From: Candidatus Galligastranaerophilus intestinigallinarum
GTDB lineage: Bacteria > Cyanobacteriota > Vampirovibrionia > Gastranaerophilales > Gastranaerophilaceae
DNA length: 11,836 nt
Reading direction: 5' to 3'
NCBI GenBank assembly: GCA_018715855.1
Contig: DVKW01000236.1
Location: 1-11,836 of the forward strand
In this document: in pieces, positions 1 through 5,459 of the stretch
Numbering within the stretch: the stretch's first letter is position 1
Layout: each line of letters begins with the position of its first letter
Position numbers and translations under genes: made by a program
The notes under the pieces: model-generated
Databases searched by the model: none
The model's input: only the letters and a program-made list of their open reading frames with translations
Told to the model about the DNA's origin: nothing

Positions 1-293
1 CATTGCTTTTGCAGGTGGTTGACCTTTTAAGGGAATACCCCGATGAATTGAAAAACCAAGCTGAAATCTTTTTAAAAAAAGTTGAAGAAAGAGTTTCAAA
101 AGATGCAATAGAAAGGTTTTATTCAATAGTAAAACCGATGATAAAGGGAAACCGCTGGTATGACCATGACCCTACACTTTCTTTAACAATAGAACTTTTA
201 AGGGTTGTGCCGAGAGATATTCAAAGGCAAGCTGCAAATAATTTCATACAAATTTTGCAAGCGCATGGCGTAAATGTGGAAAAAGCGGAATAA
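1..293 (+). CDS. C-terminal part of an unrecognised helical protein (5' end outside window)
   Basis: The frame is open to the left edge, so the gene most likely starts upstream; the TTG at position 3 is only the first possible start inside the window and has no visible ribosome binding site. About 96 residues remain and end in ...GVNVEKAE before TAA. The visible part is charged and predicted mostly alpha-helical, with a distinctive central stretch GNRWYDHDPTLSLTIELLR. I see no signal peptide, membrane segment or catalytic motif, and I do not recognise the family. Its last 50 bp overlap the 3' end of the converging anti-sigma gene, and no terminator separates the two. Codon use looks like that of the neighbours, so it is probably a normal chromosomal gene. 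Confidence 0.7.
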   Translation, partial: LLLQVVDLLREYPDELKNQAEIFLKKVEERVSKDAIERFYSIVKPMIKGNRWYDHDPTLSLTIELLRVVPRDIQRQAANNFIQILQAHGVNVEKAE

Positions 294-738
294 TTTTGTT
301 TAAAAACTTTCTTTTTTCGTATTTTCTTATCCTTTCTCTTGCAAGAATTTTGTTTGTGAAATTTGTTTTTTTATTTTCAAGAATAATTTCTTCCGTTTTT
401 TTAAATATATTTTGCAAATTTCTAAGTTCCAATAATTCTTTTTTATAATCTTCATCGCACAAAAGCATTGCTTCAATTATAAATCTGCTTTCTTTTTCGC
501 ATTCTTTATCAACATAGCTTGAAATTTCATTTTGCATTCTTAATTTTTTCTCTATTTCAATAAAAATCTTTTTTAATTCGTTTTTTCTTTTTAATATATG
601 GGAATATTTTTCCATGCATTTTGGGCAATTTCTAAGGTGAATTGCCACTCTTAAATTGTCTTTTTTGTTTAAATCAAAATTTATATATCTGATTAAAAGT
701 TTATTTATATCGCTGCATTTTAATTCGCCCGTCAGCAT
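244..738 (-). CDS. Soluble zinc-finger anti-sigma factor, partner of the adjacent ECF sigma
   Basis: The 164-residue protein starts with a zf-HC2/ZAS-type module: Cys8, then His34-x3-Cys38-x2-Cys41 (HLRNCPKC). This is the classical zinc-binding pattern of anti-sigma factors that clamp ECF sigma factors. A second stretch at about 72-108 (SSYVDKE...LLCDEDYKKELLELRNL) has the same helix-turn-helix spacing but has lost the HxxxCxxC ligands, so it looks like a degenerate repeat of the module. No membrane helix is visible; the C-terminal part is basic. By family knowledge it would sequester the sigma encoded immediately upstream; a soluble form suggests sensing of a cytoplasmic signal such as redox state or metal, which is inference. 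The ATG lies 3 nt after the sigma stop, and its GGAG Shine-Dalgarno site (745-748, spacer 6) sits inside the last sigma codons, indicating translational coupling. Confidence 0.8.
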   Translation of the reverse strand: MLTGELKCSDINKLLIRYINFDLNKKDNLRVAIHLRNCPKCMEKYSHILKRKNELKKIFIEIEKKLRMQNEISSYVDKECEKESRFIIEAMLLCDEDYKKELLELRNLQNIFKKTEEIILENKKTNFTNKILARERIRKYEKRKFLNKIIPLFPHLRHALAKFV

Positions 739-741
739 TTT

Positions 742-1314
742 TTACTCCATATACGGTTTAATGTATTCTTTTAATTGGCATCTTGCCCTTGCAATTCTTG
801 ATTTTACGGTTCCTACATTTGTTTTTGTTAATTTTGCAATTTCATCATAAGAAAGCCCTTCGAATTCACGCATTATAATTGCCAGCTTATATGGTTCATT
901 GAGCTTTGAAATTGATGATTTTATTACTTTTACAAGTTCTGAATTTATGCAGTTTTCAATAGGTTCTTTTTGTTTTTCACAAATTATATTTGTTAATATT
1001 TTATCATTTTGGCTAATTTGGCTGCAATTTTCGCTTTTTTTATTTTTTCTTTTGTAATCATAAAAACATCTTATTGCAATTTTGTTTGCCCAGCTTTTAT
1101 AAGCTTTTGTATCGTTTAATTTTTTTAAATTCTTCGATATTTTAAGTAAACTTTCTTGAATAACATCGGATAATTCGCAGTTATTTTCTGCAAGGTAATA
1201 AAGAGAAATATAAATTAATTTCTCTGTTTTTAATAAAAGCTTTTTTAAGCTTTCTTTATCTCCGTTTTTTGCTAATTTTGCAAGTTGTGAAAATTCATCT
1301 TCGGTTTGTTTCAT
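742..1314 (-). CDS. ECF-type RNA polymerase sigma factor (sigma-70 family)
   Basis: This is a short sigma factor with only regions 2 and 4. Region 2 contains the core-binding and -10 recognition stretch (DVIQESLLKISKNLKKL followed by SWANKIAIRCFYDYKRK). Region 4 is a C-terminal helix-turn-helix: ISKLNEPYKLAIIMREFEG, LSYDEIAKLTKTNVGTVKSRI, ARARCQLKEYI. It would direct polymerase to a small regulon, usually including its own operon, when released by the anti-sigma encoded next. I chose the ATG at 1314 because MKQTEDEFSQLAKLAKNGD matches a usual ECF amino terminus (190 aa). A TTG at 1347 would add 11 residues. Neither start has a convincing Shine-Dalgarno site. It lies 46 nt after the MATE gene, so it may be the third gene of an operon or have its own promoter at the MATE stop codon. 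The target promoters and signal cannot be read from here. Confidence 0.88.
   Translation of the reverse strand: MKQTEDEFSQLAKLAKNGDKESLKKLLLKTEKLIYISLYYLAENNCELSDVIQESLLKISKNLKKLNDTKAYKSWANKIAIRCFYDYKRKNKKSENCSQISQNDKILTNIICEKQKEPIENCINSELVKVIKSSISKLNEPYKLAIIMREFEGLSYDEIAKLTKTNVGTVKSRIARARCQLKEYIKPYME
745..748 (-). promoter_or_regulatory. Shine-Dalgarno GGAG of the anti-sigma gene, inside the sigma stop region
   Basis: On the minus strand the sigma gene ends ATG GAG TAA and the next gene begins with ATG six bases after GGAG. The ribosome site is therefore made from the last sense codons of the sigma gene, which should keep sigma and anti-sigma synthesis in a fixed ratio. Confidence 0.75.
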
Positions 1315-1359
1315 AAATAAAAGATATTTTAAATATCCTTTATTCAAATTGAACGGAAT

Positions 1360-1365
1360 ATTATA
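1360..1365 (-). promoter_or_regulatory. Possible -10 box (TATAAT) for the sigma/anti-sigma pair
   Basis: An exact TATAAT on the minus strand overlaps the TAA stop of the MATE gene. Transcription would start near 1353, about 39 nt before the sigma ATG. No -35 element is visible at the right distance, and in DNA this AT-rich the match can be chance. Confidence 0.25.
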
Positions 1366-2695
1366 ATCTGTTGACTATAAATTTTTTCTTTAAATTAAAA
1401 TATTTTTTAATCAAAATGCCGCCAGAAATTATTGCTGCAACAAAAATGCCTATTGCTAAGCCAAGCCAAAAACCTTCCAATATGCGGTTAAATTTGTATG
1501 CCAAAATAAGCCCTAAAGGTATGCTTAAAATGGCATAGCTTAAAAACATTACAATTAAAATTTGCATGGTTTGTTTTAAGCCCCTAAGCGCCCCTATACA
1601 AACCGATTGAATGCCGTCAAACGTTACAAACCCTGCCACTATAACCATAATTGAAGCGCCTGTTTTTATAACCTCTAAATCTTTTGAAAAAATTCTCATA
1701 ACAGGTTCTTTATATACCAAATATAAAATAACCGTTATAAAAGCATAAATTAAGATAAAAATAAAAGATGTAAGGGTATATTTTTTAATATCTTGAATGT
1801 TTTTGCTTCCGTTTGCATACCCCACTTTAACAGATAATGCGCTTGAAACGGAAAACGGTATCATATAAGCAAGGCTTGTAATTGAAATAATTATGTTGTG
1901 GCAAGCTGCATAAATGGGGTCAAATTTGCCGACAAAAACAGCCACAAAATTAAACCCTAAAAATTCAATAAACATAGCGCCTGCAATAGGCAGCCCAATT
2001 TTGATTAAATCTTTTGCATAGCGTTTAATATTTTTAAATCTGCTTCTTTTTAAAAAGCCCATGCAATAAATGAATACTGCAGCTGCAAGTAATGTTCTGA
2101 CGGTTAAGCTTGCAATAGCAAGGCCGATTGTTCCCATTGAAGGAATAAACCCATAGCCAAAAGTAAAAATAAAATTAAGCGCTATATTTATAAAAACGCA
2201 CAAACCCATCATAACATTCGGGAAAAGAACAATTTCATGGGATTGTAAAAATTCTTTTAAGGCCGAATATAAAAATATTCCAAAAATTGAAAGCGATGAA
2301 ACTTTAAGGTAATCAATCGTATCTTGAATGATCTCGCCTGACAGCCCTATTTTATATACTAAAGGAATTGTCAGCCACAAAAGAATAAAAAATAATATTG
2401 CAAGAATTTGCGAGAATATAATTGTAATGCCAAAAAGCCTTTTAACAGGCTTCTTTTCACCTCTATAGTTTGATAAAACGGGCGTAACTGCGGCGCAAAG
2501 GCCAATTCCCGGGATAATAAACGTCATAAAAATTGCGCTTGCAACGCTTATTGCAGCAAGCGTGTTTGTGTTAAAATGCCCTGCTACATAAACATCTCCA
2601 AGGTTTATAAGCATTTGCCCTATGTTGCCCGCTAAAATGGGCAGGGCAAGAATTAAAAGCTCTTTTAAATATTTTTTGAAAGTAAAAAAATCCAT
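1361..2695 (-). CDS. MATE family multidrug/Na+ (or H+) antiporter
   Basis: This 444-residue integral membrane protein has about twelve hydrophobic segments, the normal MATE size. The amino-terminal pattern LALPILAGNIGQMLINLGDVYVAGHFNTNTLAAISVA is the family's first two helices (ALPI..., D-V-Y-V-A-G). The duplicated second half starts near residue 230 (IKIGLPIAGAMFIEFLGFNF), matching the two-lobe fold. MATE proteins export cationic drugs, dyes or metabolites across the cytoplasmic membrane in exchange for Na+ or H+; the substrate cannot be told from sequence. The ATG comes 2 nt after the stop of the FAD oxidase gene, so it is cotranscribed and probably translationally coupled. The only SD-like GGAG is about 14 nt upstream, within the end of the preceding gene. 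Placement between an oxidase and a sigma/anti-sigma pair could mean a stress-linked operon, but that is inference. Confidence 0.93.
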   Translation of the reverse strand: MDFFTFKKYLKELLILALPILAGNIGQMLINLGDVYVAGHFNTNTLAAISVASAIFMTFIIPGIGLCAAVTPVLSNYRGEKKPVKRLFGITIIFSQILAILFFILLWLTIPLVYKIGLSGEIIQDTIDYLKVSSLSIFGIFLYSALKEFLQSHEIVLFPNVMMGLCVFINIALNFIFTFGYGFIPSMGTIGLAIASLTVRTLLAAAVFIYCMGFLKRSRFKNIKRYAKDLIKIGLPIAGAMFIEFLGFNFVAVFVGKFDPIYAACHNIIISITSLAYMIPFSVSSALSVKVGYANGSKNIQDIKKYTLTSFIFILIYAFITVILYLVYKEPVMRIFSKDLEVIKTGASIMVIVAGFVTFDGIQSVCIGALRGLKQTMQILIVMFLSYAILSIPLGLILAYKFNRILEGFWLGLAIGIFVAAIISGGILIKKYFNLKKKFIVNRL

Positions 2696-2697
2696 TT

Positions 2698-4062
2698 TTA
2701 AAACATAAGCTCCGGATTTAACCTGTTGTCTTTATCAAAAACTTCTTTTATTTTCTTCATATAATAATAGCTTGTTTTATCAAGTGCCATATCAAGATAT
2801 TCTTTCTTTTCAGAGCCTATTCCATGCTCACCGGATAATGTGCCATCCATTTTAACCGCAAGTTCAAAAAGTTTATCTTTTACTTTTTTAAACCTTTTCA
2901 TCTCATCATTATCCGAAAAATCCAGAGCAAAATTGGGGTGAATGTTTCCATCGCCCGCATGGCCCATAATGCAAACTGTTATGTTGTTTTCTTCGCACAT
3001 TTTTTTAATTTCATTAATCAAAGGAACAATATTATTTCTTGGAACAACAACATCTTCTGTTACGACATTCGGTTTTAATTTGGCGGTGCAGGCAAATGCA
3101 CTTCTTCTTGCATTCCAAATTTTTTCGTTTTCAAATTCATTTGTTGCTTGAATTATTTTATCTGCCTTAGAATTTATTAAAACCTCTTTTAATTTTTCAT
3201 TCTTTCTTTTAATTTCATCTAAATTGCCGTCTAATTCAATTAATAACATAGCTTCATAAGAAAGCCAGCCTGAAGGGTTAAATTTTTCAATTGTTTCAAT
3301 TGTGTTTCTGTCCAATAAATCAATTGTGCTTGGCATAAGAAGCGAATTTATTATGTTATTAACACCAATTGCAGCTTCTTCTATGCTGTTAAAATATGCC
3401 ATTGTAACAAGTGTTGTTTCAGGCTTTGGAATTAACTTTAAAGTTGCTTTTGTAATAATTCCCAATGTGCCTTCAGAACCAACAAATAATTGTGTTAAAT
3501 TATACCCTGTTACATTTTTTGCAACGTTTTTGCCCGTTTGAATTATTGAGCCGTCCGCTAAAACTGCTTCTACATTTAAAATGTAATCTTTTGTTGTGCC
3601 ATATTTAAAAGCTCTTGCACCGCCTGATGATAGCGAAATTGCGCCCCCTATGGTTGAAACTTTAAGGTTTGAAGGATCGGGCGGAAAAAACAAACCAAAA
3701 CGGCCAACCTCACTTTGAAGTTGACCGACGATAACACCGGATTCCACTATTGCTGTTAAATTTTCTTTGTTAATTTCAAGAATTTTATTCATTTTGCTAA
3801 AATGTATGACAATTGAATTTTTTGTCGGCTTGCAGCCTGAAGTATGGCAGGTGCCTGCTCCTCTTGAAATTATTTTTAAATCATTTTTAATGCAGATTTT
3901 TACAATTTTTTGAACATCTTCTGTTGAATGTGGCAGTGCAACCAGAAGGGGAAGAACAACATCCTCTTTCATAGGTGCCGTATCAAAGGCATATGGGTAT
4001 ATATCTGCCTTTTCATACAGAATTTCAATGTTTGCTTTTTTAAACTCATCGATTATTTTCAT
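2698..4062 (-). CDS. FAD-linked 2-hydroxyacid oxidase/dehydrogenase, GlcD/D-lactate dehydrogenase type
   Basis: This 454-residue flavoprotein has a full FAD_binding_4 domain (about 35-215) and FAD-oxidase C-terminal domain (about 215-452). FAD-binding signatures are RGAGTCHTSG, FFPPDPSNLKVSTIGGAISL, the YGTTKDY segment and FVGSEGTLGIITKATLKLIP. The C-terminal domain carries GHAGDGNIHP and SGEHGIGSEKKEYL, which in this family hold the metal and substrate near the flavin. Members oxidise glycolate, D-lactate or 2-hydroxyglutarate; sequence alone does not choose. No GlcE, GlcF or electron-transfer partner is adjacent, so it is a stand-alone type. The FAD loop has two cysteines (GTCHTSGC) where many relatives have small residues. 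I chose ATG 4062 over the TTG at 4068, because the TATAAT at 4070-4075 would leave the TTG outside the transcript. It heads a minus-strand run into the MATE, sigma and anti-sigma genes. Confidence 0.92.
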   Translation of the reverse strand: MKIIDEFKKANIEILYEKADIYPYAFDTAPMKEDVVLPLLVALPHSTEDVQKIVKICIKNDLKIISRGAGTCHTSGCKPTKNSIVIHFSKMNKILEINKENLTAIVESGVIVGQLQSEVGRFGLFFPPDPSNLKVSTIGGAISLSSGGARAFKYGTTKDYILNVEAVLADGSIIQTGKNVAKNVTGYNLTQLFVGSEGTLGIITKATLKLIPKPETTLVTMAYFNSIEEAAIGVNNIINSLLMPSTIDLLDRNTIETIEKFNPSGWLSYEAMLLIELDGNLDEIKRKNEKLKEVLINSKADKIIQATNEFENEKIWNARRSAFACTAKLKPNVVTEDVVVPRNNIVPLINEIKKMCEENNITVCIMGHAGDGNIHPNFALDFSDNDEMKRFKKVKDKLFELAVKMDGTLSGEHGIGSEKKEYLDMALDKTSYYYMKKIKEVFDKDNRLNPELMF

Positions 4063-4069
4063 AACCAAA

Positions 4070-4075
4070 ATTATA
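4070..4075 (-). promoter_or_regulatory. -10 box TATAAT giving a probably leaderless glcD-type transcript
   Basis: Minus strand reads TATAAT, then 7 nt, then ATG. There is no Shine-Dalgarno site. The usual 6-7 nt from -10 to the first transcribed base puts transcription start at or next to the A of the ATG. No good -35 is seen. Confidence 0.5.
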
Positions 4076-4106
4076 GTTTAAACAAGCATGAATTACTAAT
4101 CAGACT

Positions 4107-4592
4107 TTATGAGATTAATTTAATTGCGCCCGATTGAATATCTTGTGAGCAAGCTTGGTCTAATGAATCATATTCTGCTCTTGCTGCTTCCAATTGGGTT
4201 TCAATTTGTTCTTGTTCTAATTGTAATTGTGTTTCTGCTTGGTTTATTGAATCTTGCATTGCAGATTCTTTTGCAGTGAACAATGAATTTTGAATCATTT
4301 GGTTATACATCAAAGATAATTGTTCTTGTTGCAAAGCTTGGTTATATTGGTTCAATGAATCTGTATCAGTTGAGCCTTGATAAGCGCCTGCAATTGAAGA
4401 TGTGTTGTTAGAATAAATTTGTTGTAAATTTGAAAGTGCATTCGTTTTTTCAACGCCTAATGCTTGTTGTGCGTAAGATGACGAATCATACATTGATTGG
4501 AGCTCTTGGCTTATGTTTACAAGCCTTTGTTCCAAGTTGTTGATTCTTTGTTTGAGCGTCATCTTTCTAAGTGATAATGCTGCCCAGCCCAT
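4107..4592 (-). CDS. Coiled-coil protein of unknown function, MGWxxLSLRKM family (paralog A)
   Basis: I do not recognise a characterised family. The 161-residue protein starts MGWAALSLRKM and is a nearly continuous helix-former rich in Gln, Ser, Asn and Glu, with a Ser/Thr/Gly-rich interruption around 62-78. No signal peptide or membrane segment is seen. The C-terminal block QEQIETQLEAARAE...LDQACSQDIQS holds the only cysteine. Roughly half of aligned positions match the upstream neighbour, with the two ends best conserved. Such a shape (two amphipathic helices joined by a polar turn, conserved ends, one Cys) would suit a self-assembling or filament-like protein or a partner-binding helical hairpin; this is inference. 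The start has a strong AAGGAG site (4601-4606, spacer 8). It lies 48 nt after paralog B and is probably cotranscribed with it. Confidence 0.8.
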   Translation of the reverse strand: MGWAALSLRKMTLKQRINNLEQRLVNISQELQSMYDSSSYAQQALGVEKTNALSNLQQIYSNNTSSIAGAYQGSTDTDSLNQYNQALQQEQLSLMYNQMIQNSLFTAKESAMQDSINQAETQLQLEQEQIETQLEAARAEYDSLDQACSQDIQSGAIKLIS

Positions 4593-4623
4593 AGTGTGTT
4601 CTCCTTTTTCCTTTTCTTGTGGT

Positions 4624-4639
4624 GTTTTATCGTTTTATC
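4624..4639. repeat. Two exact tandem copies of gttttatc
   Basis: Between paralogs B and A the 8-bp unit gttttatc occurs twice in a row and is followed by gtta. It lies just after the paralog B stop codon. Function unknown; it may be slippage in AT-rich spacer DNA. Confidence 0.6.
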
Positions 4640-4640
4640 G

Positions 4641-5129
4641 TTATACTAAGCTAATCGTACTTGATTGAATATCTTGTGAACAAGCTTCATCTAACTGTTC
4701 AAGTTCGGCTCTTGCCGCTTCTAATTGGGTTTCTACCTGTTCCTGTTCAAGTTCAAGATATGTTTGTTTGTTGTTTACCTGATCTTGCAGCGATTGTTCT
4801 TTTTGTGTAAATACTGAATCAATCACCATTTTGTTGTACATATAATCAAGTTGTGATTGTTGCAATTGTACTTGATATTGAATTAATGTCGCAGGGTCGC
4901 TTGCGTCTCCCGTTGATACAAAATCAGATATATTTGTCAAGTTGCCGGAGTAGTTATTCATAAGAGATGAATAAGCGTCTTGTTTTTCAAGACCAATAGC
5001 CCTCTCGGTATATGCCGAGCTGTTAGCTAATGTTTGTTGTTCCTGACTCAAGTGAAGTAATCTGTTTTCTAATTGTGATACTCTTTGAGTCAAGACCATT
5101 TTTCTGAGTGACAGTGTTACCCAGCCCAT
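4641..5129 (-). CDS. Coiled-coil protein of unknown function, MGWxxLSLRKM family (paralog B)
   Basis: The 162-residue protein starts MGWVTLSLRKMVLTQRVSQLENRL and ends in the block QEQVETQLEAARAELEQLDEACSQDIQSSTISLV; both ends are nearly the same as in paralog A, while the middle (about 62-80, SGNLTNISDFVSTGDASDP) differs. The sequence is almost all heptad-like helix, with a single cysteine in ACSQDIQ, one tryptophan at position 3, and no signal peptide or membrane helix. The two genes clearly arose by duplication; retention of both suggests distinct or hetero-oligomeric roles. The ATG has a good TGGAGT Shine-Dalgarno site (5138-5143, spacer 8). It is the promoter-proximal gene of the pair, with an unusually long, repeat-containing upstream region. 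No homolog of known function comes to mind; the protein fold is inferred from residue pattern only. Confidence 0.8.
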   Translation of the reverse strand: MGWVTLSLRKMVLTQRVSQLENRLLHLSQEQQTLANSSAYTERAIGLEKQDAYSSLMNNYSGNLTNISDFVSTGDASDPATLIQYQVQLQQSQLDYMYNKMVIDSVFTQKEQSLQDQVNNKQTYLELEQEQVETQLEAARAELEQLDEACSQDIQSSTISLV

Positions 5130-5152
5130 TGGTCTTTACTCCAATCTTTCTT

Positions 5153-5183
5153 TAATCTCTCTTTTGTAACTTTGTAATCTCTC
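5153..5183. repeat. Direct repeat taatctctc x2 with period 22, enclosing tttgtaa x2
   Basis: taatctctc occurs at 5153-5161 and 5175-5183, exactly 22 bp apart (about two helical turns). tttgtaa occurs at 5163-5169 and 5171-5177. They lie in the likely 5' leader of paralog B. This could be a binding site array or an internal duplication of the leader. Confidence 0.5.
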
Positions 5184-5229
5184 GTACATGTATATAAAAA
5201 AAATATACTTTTTAAAATTGCCTTTTTAG

Positions 5230-5247
5230 TTTCTTAATATTAAGAAA
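5230..5247. promoter_or_regulatory. Perfect 18-bp palindrome TTTCTTAATATTAAGAAA, operator candidate
   Basis: The two 9-base arms are exact reverse complements with no spacer, the shape of a dimeric regulator site. It lies directly next to a TATAAT (-10, minus strand, 5254-5259), so it would cover the first transcribed bases of the coiled-coil pair. It has no T-tract on either side, so a terminator is unlikely. The regulator is unknown. Confidence 0.45.
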
Positions 5248-5253
5248 TGTAAC

Positions 5254-5259
5254 ATTATA
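5254..5259 (-). promoter_or_regulatory. Possible -10 box TATAAT for the coiled-coil gene pair
   Basis: Minus-strand TATAAT preceded by TTTTGTA; start of transcription would fall near 5247, giving a leader of about 118 nt. No clear -35 is present. On the plus strand the same bases read TTATAT/TATATA, 6 nt before an ATG at 5268, so the site may also fire rightward. Confidence 0.35.
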
Positions 5260-5267
5260 TACAAAAT

Positions 5268-5430
5268 ATGAAATTCGTATATATCAAATGTTTTTATAAA
5301 GGTGTAAGAAAAAACTACTAAAACCCTTACTACGACACTAAAAGCAAGAATTTTATAAAAGCCGCTACTATGGCTTTGGGACTTATGGAGAAAAAGGCAT
5401 TAATCGCAATTTATTAATTGCGATTTTTCT
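5268..5430 (+). ncRNA. Candidate short transcript (small RNA, or broken small ORF) ending at the 5402-5428 terminator
   Basis: Everything to the left is minus strand back to position 293, yet a plus-strand terminator stands at 5402-5428. Something short must therefore be transcribed rightward from within 5130-5400. Predicted RNA elements include a GTAAG/CTTAC stem (5304-5308 with 5326-5330), an AAAGCC/GGCTTT hairpin (5358-5377) and the terminator hairpin. The same stretch also holds a reading frame from ATG 5268 (MKFVYIKCFYKGVRKNY, then TAA at 5319-5321) that stays open after the stop for 31 more codons to a TAA at 5415, inside the terminator hairpin; that second part (NFIKAATMALGLMEKKALIAI) looks protein-like but has no good start. 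It may be an sRNA, a small gene broken by a stop, or a stop-codon readthrough case. I cannot match a known riboswitch or RNA family. Confidence 0.3.
5402..5428 (+). terminator. Rho-independent terminator (10-bp stem, T-tract)
   Basis: AATCGCAATT (5402-5411), loop TATT, AATTGCGATT (5416-5425), then TTT and a T-rich run. The stem is perfect. The T-tract is only on the plus strand, so it ends a rightward transcript and insulates the kinase gene at 5460. Confidence 0.8.
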
Positions 5431-5444
5431 TTATGTATATAATT

Positions 5445-5453
5445 TGATATAAT
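5445..5453 (+). promoter_or_regulatory. Extended -10 promoter TGATATAAT, probably leaderless
   Basis: A perfect TGn-TATAAT extended -10 element stands 6 nt before the ATG at 5460. The -35 region coincides with the T-tract of the preceding terminator and is poor, which extended -10 promoters tolerate. There is no Shine-Dalgarno site, so the transcript likely begins at or next to the ATG. Confidence 0.6.
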
Positions 5454-5459
5454 CTGTAT

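Noticed and set aside
656..850. Small plus-strand reading frame opposite the sigma/anti-sigma junction
   Set aside because: It is the shadow of two well-supported minus-strand genes, with no SD and no homology.
1322..1338. Near-palindrome agatattttaaatatcc before the sigma ATG
   Set aside because: It has one mismatch and is almost pure A/T, so chance is likely; no promoter geometry supports an operator.
1315..1347. TTG start adding 11 residues to the sigma factor
   Set aside because: The extra residues do not look like an ECF amino terminus and there is no SD; kept only as an alternative.
4063..4068. TTG start two codons before the chosen glcD-type ATG
   Set aside because: No Shine-Dalgarno site, and the TATAAT at 4070-4075 would place transcription start after the TTG.
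5300..5330. preQ1 riboswitch-like stretch (AAAAAACTA)
   Set aside because: The needed 5' hairpin with conserved UUC-type loop is missing and no queuosine gene follows.
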